A DNA stretch of 29,196 nucleotides from a virus. The translations under genes were made by a program, and so were the position numbers. Under the pieces are notes generated by a model, which had not been told where the DNA came from, did no database searches, and saw only the letters and a program-made list of their open reading frames with translations. The stretch is taken from positions 1 through 29,196 of IMG/VR virus record IMGVR_UViG_3300038360_000218; one strand, 5' to 3'. How positions within the stretch are numbered: the first letter of the stretch is position 1; each line of letters starts with the position of its first letter. Positions 23,174 to 29,196 of this stretch are shown here, in pieces.

Positions 23174-24793
23174 GTGAGCAACGACCTCTACAGCACATTG
23201 GTCGGGGATTCAAGAGAGATCCCTTGGGCAGCTCGAGCAGATCATTACTTGAGCATCAAGGTTGCCTCTGGCGGACTCCTGCCTGATGAAGAGAGAGCGC
23301 TTGAGGAGATACTGGAGAAGCATGCCGCTTCTCCAGATGATGCACGCCAGCGTTGGAGTATGGCTAAGTCCCATGCACGTAAGGGTGGGTATCTGTCAGC
23401 CATTAGGTCTGGTCTGCGTGAAGACATGGTCAACGTGCAGCGCACCAAGCGTAACCGCGGCAAGAACGTGGGCACTGCTGGTGGCGCGCTTGCCGGTGCC
23501 CTTGCTGGCCACAAAGCTACGCCCGGCGGTACTCGTTCTAAAATACTTGGTGCCGGGCTGGGCGCTGCTATCGGTGCTGCTACTGGCCGCTCTGCAGGCA
23601 GGGAAGTGGATGCTGTTCGTACCAAGCGCAAGTACAAGAAGATCGCCGACAAGATCCGGGCCGGTCGCGCTAAGCAGGCAACCATCATCAAGACCGGCGC
23701 AGATAAGAAGGACAGTAGGAACAAGGCAATTGCCATGGGTGCCATGGGAGTTACTGGCGGAGCAGTAGGTGCTTCCGCCGGCGAAGGCATGTTCCGCAAG
23801 GGCCTAGACAAGGCGATCTCCGATTCTACTGCGTACAGTAAGATGATCGAGCGCAAGGGCGGCGACATTGCGATGAAGCCCAAGTACAACAGGGGCGACG
23901 TTGCAGCGAAGCTTAACAATATGCGCGGGAAGCTTGGCATTAAGGGCGGGATGCGCACTAGGGCACGTATCCGAGGCGGTATTGGTGGTCTGGGTGCTGG
24001 ACTTCTTGCAGGCGCCGGTATCCACAAGATCAAGAAGAAGATACAGGCCAAGAAGATGGAGAAGGCAGGCATGGCCCCGCTGCCTCCAGAGGCCCAGCTT
24101 CCGCCTGAGATGGCGGGACCGCCAGACATGTCAGCAGGTCCCCCTTCCGGTGCACCCCCGGCGCCCCCGCAGATGCCGAAGGGACAGGACCCCGCAGCCC
24201 TGCAGTCGTTCTTGGACACCCAGCAGGATGTGAATGAGAAAGAGTTCCTTGCTCAGCGAGTAGAACAGGCAGAAGCCGATGCCGATGCCGCAAAGAGTGA
24301 GGCGGAGATGGCTGCACAGCAGGCCCAGCAGTCGCAAGAAGAAGCTGCCATGAAGGATCAAGCTGCCCAAGAGCAGCAGGCCATGGAAGCGCAGAAGGCG
24401 GAAGCCGCAAACATGAAGGCCGACATGGCGTCGCAGGATGCTGTGTCAGCACGAGACGAGTCGCTGCAAGCGCAGCAACAGAACCTGGAGATGAGGCAGT
24501 CGTTCACGGACTTTCGGCAGCAGCTGATGCAGTTGGTGGCGCAAGATCCCCTGATGGCTATGGGTCCTCCTCCGGTACAAGACACAGGTGCGCAGCCTCC
24601 TCCAGGACCTGAAGGCGGTCCTCCGCCCCCGGAAGAGGGTGGGCCCCCGCCTGGCGGTCCTGAGGGAGCTCCACCACCTGAAGGCGGTCCTCCGCCACCT
24701 GGCGGTCCTCCTCCGGGCGGTCCTCCCCCTGCTGGTCCTCCTCCGGGTGGGCCACCTGCTGGTCCTCCTCCGGGCGGGCCTCCCCAAGGTTAG
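23174..24793 (+). CDS. Large glycine-zipper, coiled-coil and Pro/Gly-repeat protein
   Basis: A 539-aa protein (GTG start, AGGAGG 6 nt upstream). In order: a short folded N-terminus containing LEEILEKHAASPDD; basic linkers; two or three glycine-zipper hydrophobic segments (GTAGGALAGALAGHK, LGAGLGAAIGAATGRSAG, GGLGAGLLAGAGIHKI) that could cross a membrane; a long Ala/Gln/Glu coiled coil (about residues 355-435); and a C-terminal run of Pro-Pro-Gly/Gly-Gly-Pro repeats. No enzyme motif. Most of the length is low complexity, so the ORF rests on ribosome binding site, operon fit and consistent codon use. It could be an internal head protein ejected to form a channel, or a long structural spacer. 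Confidence 0.75.
   Translation: MSNDLYSTLVGDSREIPWAARADHYLSIKVASGGLLPDEERALEEILEKHAASPDDARQRWSMAKSHARKGGYLSAIRSGLREDMVNVQRTKRNRGKNVGTAGGALAGALAGHKATPGGTRSKILGAGLGAAIGAATGRSAGREVDAVRTKRKYKKIADKIRAGRAKQATIIKTGADKKDSRNKAIAMGAMGVTGGAVGASAGEGMFRKGLDKAISDSTAYSKMIERKGGDIAMKPKYNRGDVAAKLNNMRGKLGIKGGMRTRARIRGGIGGLGAGLLAGAGIHKIKKKIQAKKMEKAGMAPLPPEAQLPPEMAGPPDMSAGPPSGAPPAPPQMPKGQDPAALQSFLDTQQDVNEKEFLAQRVEQAEADADAAKSEAEMAAQQAQQSQEEAAMKDQAAQEQQAMEAQKAEAANMKADMASQDAVSARDESLQAQQQNLEMRQSFTDFRQQLMQLVAQDPLMAMGPPPVQDTGAQPPPGPEGGPPPPEEGGPPPGGPEGAPPPEGGPPPPGGPPPGGPPPAGPPPGGPPAGPPPGGPPQG
24590..24790 (+). repeat. Pro/Gly-encoding degenerate repeat tract
   Basis: About 200 nt of degenerate CCTCC/GGCGG repeats encoding Pro-Pro-Gly-type units at the C-terminus of the 539-aa protein. 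Exact direct repeats include a 20-nt word at 24608-24627 and 24677-24696 and a 17-nt word at 24731-24747 and 24758-24774. Length is likely variable by slippage or recombination. Confidence 0.85.
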
Positions 24794-24805
24794 AAGGAGA
24801 GCAAA

Positions 24806-26479
24806 ATGGATGACTTCCTGACGAAGATGTTTCAGGACGAGCAGGAGAAGATCGCCGCGGCGGATACTGAGGCGTACTTCAACCTGATGAGTGTGAATGA
24901 GCTTGAGGACTACCTTGGTATCGTCAAGGAGGCACGTCCTCGGTCTGCGCGTAGGAAGAGATTGGATCGAGTGAGGGCCAACGAGTTCAACAGGCAGGCT
25001 GCTAACGCAGAGGCGGGCCGCGGTGCGCCACCCAGGCCTCAAAAGAGGCGCAAGAGCCGTAAGTATCGTCAGCAGGAGACTGCTAGGCGAGCCGGTCGGA
25101 TGAACAAGCAGCGTGCAGTACCGCGTCCAGGTACGCCGCCGCCTCCAGGAAGTGGTGGGCGCCGGTCTGGTGCTTCTAACCCACCACCGCCCACTCAGCA
25201 GACGCGACCTCGGAACACCCAATCGGGTGTTCCGAAACAGAAGGCGAAGGTCCCCCCGGGTGCCGCAGCGCAAGGTGCATACAAGGCTACCGGCGTGCCC
25301 AGCGCCGTAAAGACCACAGTGGTTAAGCCTTCTGCCGTAAGCCGCGTAGGCAGCTTCCTTCGGGGTGCGGCTAATACTGCTGCTCATGGCGGCGGGCGCC
25401 TTGGTACTGCTGCACGCGTGGCTGGTGGCACACTAGCTCTTGGCGGCGCCGGGTATGGCGCGTCTAAGGCATTTGGATTCGGCAAGGGTAAGAAGCCGGC
25501 GTATAGCAAGGTCGCTGCTGTAGGTGGCCCCGAGAACCCTCCCATGCCTAAGGGCATGGCCGCAGTAGAGAGGAAGCTGGCGGCCAAGGCGCGTGAAGTG
25601 CGTGCTCTTGAGAAAGAGAAGGAGGCTGGAGTGCCCTGGGGTATTGCAGCTCCAGCACTGGCAGGCGGAGCACTAGGCGCTGCTTACTCACGTAAGGGCC
25701 ATGGGGTAGCAGATACTGCGCGCGGTGCTGGTGTAGGCGCTGCGACGGGTGTCGGCGCAGGACTTGGCGGCGTAGGAGGGGCAATTGGTGGCGGTCTGGC
25801 AGGCGCCGGCACCGGCGCTCTTCTAGGGTCCCTTGGCGGGGCCAAGGGGAGGGCTTTGGGAGCTGCTGTAGGCGCAGGCGCAGGGTTCGGCGGCGGCCTT
25901 ATTTACGGCGGAGTTAAAGGCGGGAAGAAGGGGTATTCCGTAGGCAAGAAGCACATGTGGGATAGCGCGAAAGGGCGCGGCAAGAAGGAGAAGAAGGCCG
26001 AAGCTCTATACTCCGCGGACGCTGCCGGCCGGATCATGGCCAAGATCGCAGCTAAGGGAGGAGATGACGACGCCAAGTTCTCCGTGAAGCCTAAGTCGTG
26101 GGTCGCTGGGCAGAGAGGTTCTGGACGCGCTATGAGCCACAAGGGCGAGGGTAAGGTCCTGACTGACAAGCTCGTCGGAAGGATGGGCCGTAAAGGGGTG
26201 GAGCAGGCCAAGAAGGGTATGGGCGTCGGCGCTAGCGTAGGAGGGCTCGCAGGTATTGCTACAGGTTTGGCTGCGGCGCGCAAGGGCAAGAAACTCCCGG
26301 CTGCTGCGCTCTTGGGCCTTGGCGGTGCCGGCTTTGGTACCGTTACGGGCGCGAGCATAGGTAACTCTCGCGGCCAGATGGGGGCCATGAATGACCACCT
26401 GCGCAAGAAGGGCATCAAGTCCAGTTGGGGCGGCATGAAGCTTCGGTACACTCCTAAGGCGGCGAAGAAGTACCTGTAG
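24806..26479 (+). CDS. Large Gly/Ala-rich multi-membrane-segment protein with QEKIAAA N-terminus
   Basis: A 557-aa protein with a strong ribosome binding site (AAGGAG). It begins MDDFLTKMFQDEQEKIAAAD, a clear instance of the shared motif. Next is a long basic Pro/Arg-rich tract (residues about 45-170), then the SRVG/AHGGGR module (nt 25334-25450), SKVAAVGG, and a very Gly/Ala-rich region with several hydrophobic glycine-zipper segments (WGIAAPALAGGALGAAYS, GVGAATGVGAGLGGVGGAIG, LGAAVGAGAGFGGGLIYGGV, GVGASVGGLAGIATGLAAAR, AALLGLGGAGFGTVTGASIG). It also holds RIMAKIAAKGG. Tandem glycine zippers are typical of pore-forming or membrane-spanning peptides, so an ejected channel protein is a reasonable idea; direct evidence is lacking. 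Confidence 0.8.
   Translation: MDDFLTKMFQDEQEKIAAADTEAYFNLMSVNELEDYLGIVKEARPRSARRKRLDRVRANEFNRQAANAEAGRGAPPRPQKRRKSRKYRQQETARRAGRMNKQRAVPRPGTPPPPGSGGRRSGASNPPPPTQQTRPRNTQSGVPKQKAKVPPGAAAQGAYKATGVPSAVKTTVVKPSAVSRVGSFLRGAANTAAHGGGRLGTAARVAGGTLALGGAGYGASKAFGFGKGKKPAYSKVAAVGGPENPPMPKGMAAVERKLAAKAREVRALEKEKEAGVPWGIAAPALAGGALGAAYSRKGHGVADTARGAGVGAATGVGAGLGGVGGAIGGGLAGAGTGALLGSLGGAKGRALGAAVGAGAGFGGGLIYGGVKGGKKGYSVGKKHMWDSAKGRGKKEKKAEALYSADAAGRIMAKIAAKGGDDDAKFSVKPKSWVAGQRGSGRAMSHKGEGKVLTDKLVGRMGRKGVEQAKKGMGVGASVGGLAGIATGLAAARKGKKLPAAALLGLGGAGFGTVTGASIGNSRGQMGAMNDHLRKKGIKSSWGGMKLRYTPKAAKKYL
25334..25450 (+). repeat. SRVG/AHGGGR module, copy 2
   Basis: Second copy of the 39-residue module (AVSRVGSFLR, NTAAHGGGRLGTAAR, TLALGGA) found in the 494-aa protein at 18385-18501, 31 of 39 residues identical by hand count. 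Synonymous differences are frequent, so the duplication is not recent. Confidence 0.85.
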
Positions 26480-27387
26480 TGGATAACATCAACTTCACAG
26501 AGCTGCGTGTTCGTACGTTCTCCTTGGACTTCCTTGAGTTGACCTGGGAGATCGAGAACACGCTGCTCGATGTGCTGGACTACACCATGTACATCGAGCG
26601 TAGCGAGTCTGAGATGGGCCCCTGGGATACTGTTGCTGGGCCCTTCAAGGACCGCTACCGCTTTGTGGACAACAGGGTCAACCAGCTCGATCGCTGGCGG
26701 CAGATCTGGTATCGGATCAAGTCCATAGAGAATGCCGACACTGACAACATAGAGTACTCAGACCCCGTGTTGATGGCGGCTGAGCCTGACCTGATCGCCG
26801 CAGAGGTACAGCGCCAGGAGAGGCTGCTGTGGGAAGAGTACGCAGGCCGTAGGGTCTTCGTCTTCCCCATCCGTACCTTTGGTCAGCGCTGCGGCAACTG
26901 CTACGACGGGCACGAGAAGGGCAAGGGCTTCACGTCTCAGAGGCGCAGATCACATTGCGCTACCTGCTACGATACAGGGTTCGTGCGTGGCTACCTCAGT
27001 CCCATCGAGGTGTTCATGCAGATCGATCCCTCTCCTAAGACTGTCCAGCCACTACCTGTTGGGGAGCGCCAACAAAGTGACACAAGGGGCCGACTTCCCA
27101 ACTTCCCACTGCTGAAGCCCAGGGATATAATTGTCGAAGCTGAGAATAGGAGGTGGCGCGTAGTACAGGTGAACAGCACTGAGAGACTGAGAAGTGTCGT
27201 GCGCCAGGAACCTACGCTCCATGAGATTGCAAAGGGAGACATCGAGTTTGGCCTGCCAATCAGGCTGGACTCGATAAAGGACTTCGAGCCGAGCCCCATG
27301 CGTAACTTCACGAACCCCCAGACACTAGAAGCGTTTGAGGATGCGGTGATAAATGACGTTCTGGGTATATACGGGTACGATACATGA
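26479..27387 (+). CDS. Putative neck/adaptor protein with FN3-like and zinc-ribbon domains
   Basis: A 302-aa protein. The GTG start overlaps the preceding TAG by one base (TAGTG); the next in-frame ATG is far inside. Residues 1-100 look like a fibronectin-III-type beta sandwich (LDFLELTWEIENTLLDVLDY, YTMYIERSESEMGPWDTV, WYRIKSIENADTDNIEYSDP). A zinc ribbon follows: C138-x2-C141 and C160-x2-C163 (RCGNCYDGH ... SHCATCYDTGFVRGYLSP). The rest is beta-rich (PRDIIVEAENRRWRVVQVNS). It ends four bases into the next gene (ATGA). Position between the internal-protein genes and the tail-completion gene supports a head-tail connection role; the specific role is inference. Confidence 0.75.
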   Translation: MDNINFTELRVRTFSLDFLELTWEIENTLLDVLDYTMYIERSESEMGPWDTVAGPFKDRYRFVDNRVNQLDRWRQIWYRIKSIENADTDNIEYSDPVLMAAEPDLIAAEVQRQERLLWEEYAGRRVFVFPIRTFGQRCGNCYDGHEKGKGFTSQRRRSHCATCYDTGFVRGYLSPIEVFMQIDPSPKTVQPLPVGERQQSDTRGRLPNFPLLKPRDIIVEAENRRWRVVQVNSTERLRSVVRQEPTLHEIAKGDIEFGLPIRLDSIKDFEPSPMRNFTNPQTLEAFEDAVINDVLGIYGYDT

Positions 27388-27764
27388 TCGACTACTCAGC
27401 GTTCACAGATGAGATGCTCAAGATTGCGGCGAATAATGATCGCCGCAGTAACATGTTGGCGGGTGCTGCAATCGGCGGTGCCACGTCTGGTGCAGCCGGG
27501 TATGGGATAGGCCAGCTATCGGGCCGAGCGCAAGCTAGTAGGTTCAAAGACACTACTAGGTCGCTGGCAAAGGGCTTGGGAATGAACGCCGATAATGCAC
27601 AGTGGCGTAGTAAGGGACTTACAGGCAAGGTTACTTCTCATGGAGCAGGCAAGGCTGGGTACAAGGGGCTGAAGCGCGCTATGGGAAACAAAACGGGGCT
27701 GATACTTGGCGGCCTTACCGGTCTGGTAGGCGCGGCATCGGGCGCACTTAGGAGCAGTAGTTAA
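27384..27764 (+). CDS. Small membrane-like protein with FTDEMLKIAA motif (paralogue A)
   Basis: A 126-aa protein whose ATGA overlaps the previous stop. It begins MIDYSAFTDEMLKIAANN, the clearest form of the shared motif, then has two Gly/Ala hydrophobic segments (NMLAGAAIGGATSGAAGYGI and LILGGLTGLVGAASGAL) around a basic linker. It is built like the next gene (motif, basic linker, hydrophobic segments), and the two probably arose by duplication. Candidate internal, ejected membrane protein. Confidence 0.75.
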   Translation: MIDYSAFTDEMLKIAANNDRRSNMLAGAAIGGATSGAAGYGIGQLSGRAQASRFKDTTRSLAKGLGMNADNAQWRSKGLTGKVTSHGAGKAGYKGLKRAMGNKTGLILGGLTGLVGAASGALRSSS

Positions 27765-28090
27765 TGATCAATTACTCCTCATTTGCTGATGAGATGACCA
27801 AGATCTCAGAGGAGCAGAAGCGCGAGGCTACCAAGCCTCGGCTTAAGAGGCTCATGACCACCGTAGTACCCGCTACGGCAATTGGTACTGGTCTCGGGGT
27901 TGGTACTGGGAAGCTGATCAGCAGTAAGATGTCGCCGGCACGGTTGGCAACGCTAAATAAGAGCTTTGGACGCAAGTACGGACCCGGTATGCTAGGAGGC
28001 GCGGCAGGTATTGTAGGCGGACTGGCTGCCTACAGATCTAGGCGCATAAAAAAGTATCTGGACGATGGCAAAGAGCGCAGATCCAAGTAG
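27764..28090 (+). CDS. Small membrane-like protein with FADEMTKIS motif (paralogue B)
   Basis: A 108-aa protein; its ATG overlaps the preceding TAA by one base. It begins MINYSSFADEMTKISEEQ, then a basic linker (REATKPRLKRL), a hydrophobic segment (TTVVPATAIGTGLGVGTG), a basic loop, a second (GMLGGAAGIVGGLAAY) and a basic tail (RSRRIKKYLDDGKERRSK). The last position of the motif is Ser rather than Ala. The 3' end overlaps the next gene by 26 nt. Confidence 0.75.
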   Translation: MINYSSFADEMTKISEEQKREATKPRLKRLMTTVVPATAIGTGLGVGTGKLISSKMSPARLATLNKSFGRKYGPGMLGGAAGIVGGLAAYRSRRIKKYLDDGKERRSK

Positions 28091-28880
28091 CACCATTCAT
28101 ACCTCCGGGCCTATAGAGGCCAGTTGGAATGAAGACCCCCTGAACTACATGATCAGGGCGTTTGTTGCGTTCTTGCAGACTATTTATGAGGAAGCAGAGC
28201 CGGGGCACCTTCACTGGTCCTCGCAGTTCGAAGAGTCTGAGATTGTGATCACCGAGGAGAACCCTGTGCACATTGATTCGCTAGAGCAGAAGCCAGCGAT
28301 CTCCGTGATCATGGGGTCCACCCGGTTCAATGGCACGGCCATGGATGACCTGCAGGGTATCGACTTTGCTACAGGTACAGAGACGCACACAGACATGCTT
28401 CCGGGCACGATGTCCCTCAACTGCATCTCCAGGGTACGGCAGGAGTCGCGGTTCATGGCCTGGGTATGCGCCAGGACCATCTGGAACCTGCGCAAGCTCT
28501 TCATCAAGGAGACCCACATCCACGAGGTGGGCAGGAACATCACCATCACGCCCACCACGCCGGCGGGTGCTTTGGTGCAGGGGGATAATACAACAGAGTG
28601 GGTTAGCACATCTGTCATGTGCCCCTACTTCTTGCAGTGGCGTGATCAGGTGACCCCATTGAAGCATGATTGGTCGGGTCGCCCTGTTGCCCTGCTGAAG
28701 AATATAGAAATGAGGCTGCAGACTCGAATGGGGATAGCTCAGCCTAACCTGACTCACACCCAGAATGTTGGGATGCGAAGATGGGGTGAGGAGGCTGGGC
28801 CACAGCTCCGTTCCCCGCAACTAAGGGGTAGGCAAGTCGGTATCGATTCGGTGCCGCTTGATACCACACATAAGGTTTAG
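28065..28880 (+). CDS. Putative tail completion/neck protein
   Basis: A 271-aa protein starting inside the previous gene (26-nt overlap). Core features: DPLNYMIRAFVAFLQTIYEE, LHWSSQFEESEIVITEENPV, KPAISVIMGSTRFNGTAMDD, MLPGTMSLNCISRVRQESRF and MAWVCARTIWNLRKLFIKET. A compact alpha/beta fold and a position right before the probable sheath gene suggest a tail terminator or completion protein of the gp3/gp15 kind. No residue-level homology is claimed. The C-terminal tail is polar and may be extended. Confidence 0.7.
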   Translation: MAKSADPSSTIHTSGPIEASWNEDPLNYMIRAFVAFLQTIYEEAEPGHLHWSSQFEESEIVITEENPVHIDSLEQKPAISVIMGSTRFNGTAMDDLQGIDFATGTETHTDMLPGTMSLNCISRVRQESRFMAWVCARTIWNLRKLFIKETHIHEVGRNITITPTTPAGALVQGDNTTEWVSTSVMCPYFLQWRDQVTPLKHDWSGRPVALLKNIEMRLQTRMGIAQPNLTHTQNVGMRRWGEEAGPQLRSPQLRGRQVGIDSVPLDTTHKV

Positions 28881-28891
28881 AGGAGGTCGTC

Positions 28892-29196
28892 ATGGCCACG
28901 TCGTTGCTCAAGCCAGGTGTCTCGGTCATTCAGTCCTTCAGGACTACCAGCCCGACGATTGTGACGCCTACTCTCGTCCCGTGCGCAGTTGCTCCGTGCT
29001 TCCAGGTAATTGAAGCACTGACCACAGACGCTACCGGAAACAGTATCGTTAACACTGACTCTTACGCAGCTGTCCCGGCCATCTTGACCGCGGGCAATGC
29101 GGGTAGTTATGCGGGCCTGAATGGTCTGACGCTCATCGTTCGCTTGAACGGTGGTACGCCTCAGACGTTCTCGTTCACTGATTCCCCTGCGTTGGG
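28892..29196 (+). CDS. Probable contractile tail sheath protein (3' partial)
   Basis: The frame starts at ATG 28892 with AGGAGG 5 nt upstream and runs off the window after 101 codons with no stop. It reads MATSLLKPGVSVIQSF, SPTIVTPTLVPCAVAPCFQV, then LNGLTLIVRLNGGTPQTFSF. The N-terminal KPGVSVIQ and the PTLVPCAVAPCFQVI strand resemble the beginning of sheath proteins of large myoviruses. Only the first third or less is visible, so this is a moderate call; another repeated tail protein is possible. Confidence 0.6.
   Translation, partial: MATSLLKPGVSVIQSFRTTSPTIVTPTLVPCAVAPCFQVIEALTTDATGNSIVNTDSYAAVPAILTAGNAGSYAGLNGLTLIVRLNGGTPQTFSFTDSPAL

Noticed and set aside
23245-24219. Antisense Pro/Ser/Ala-rich open frame opposite the 539-aa gene
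   Set aside because: Reverse reading of Gly/Ala-rich codons; no ribosome binding site and opposite to the operon.
24590-24793. CRISPR-like or collagen gene interpretation of the Pro/Gly tract
   Set aside because: Repeats are short, degenerate and in frame inside a protein, with no spacers; not regular Gly-x-y triplets of collagen length.
24446-25387. Antisense Arg/Thr-rich open frame across the Pro/Gly repeats
   Set aside because: Created by reading the repetitive GC-rich tract backwards; spans two genuine genes and the gap between them.
27126-27131. Perfect TATAAT hexamer
   Set aside because: Inside the neck-like gene with no acceptable -35 box at 16-18 nt upstream.

Overview
The window is a late (virion assembly) block of a large tailed bacteriophage, almost certainly a myovirus. 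It is gene-dense, by eye moderately GC-rich, and nearly all on the + strand with start/stop overlaps of 1-26 nt. There are no cellular housekeeping operons, tRNAs, insertion sequences or CRISPR arrays. The host cannot be named; Shine-Dalgarno sites of the AGGAGG type and one good sigma70-type promoter point to an ordinary bacterial host.

Layout: (1) 1-4340 is the 3' part of a single gene fusing the beta and beta' subunits of a multisubunit RNA polymerase. (2) 4341-11515 holds a small Gly-rich protein, a gp5/VgrG-like baseplate spike, three unrecognised proteins, one small protein and the large terminase. (3) 11516-12641 is a two-gene minus-strand cassette ending in a hairpin terminator that faces the terminase gene. 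(4) 12720-21162 starts with a sigma70-like promoter and holds the head module: several small or low-complexity proteins, a prohead protease, an acidic scaffold/core-like protein, a decoration-like protein and the major capsid protein, closed by a strong rho-independent terminator. (5) 21180-29196 holds an acidic zinc-knuckle protein, small proteins, two very long Gly/Ala/Pro-rich proteins with glycine-zipper segments, likely neck and tail-completion proteins, and the start of a probable tail sheath gene that runs off the window.

The most striking signal is not a single gene. At least ten different proteins, mostly small and Gly/Ala-rich, begin with a short motif of the type F-[SAT]-D-E-M-x-K-I-A or a looser x-E-K-[DT]-A-A version. 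The same Glu/Lys-[TVIL]-Ala core recurs several times inside the scaffold-like protein, the 494-aa protein, the 312-aa protein, the C-terminal extension of the protease and near the N-terminus of the capsid protein. The simplest reading is a capsid-targeting and/or maturation-cleavage signal read by the protease encoded in the same block, comparable in logic (not in sequence) to the T4 internal-protein targeting peptides. Proteins without an obvious head role, such as the terminase, largely lack it.

A described metagenomic clade of Caudovirales carrying deep-branching beta/beta' RNA polymerase (recalled, not looked up) is the likely home of this phage. The fusion into one chain, the missing beta' N-terminal zinc finger and the targeting motif are the points most worth testing.
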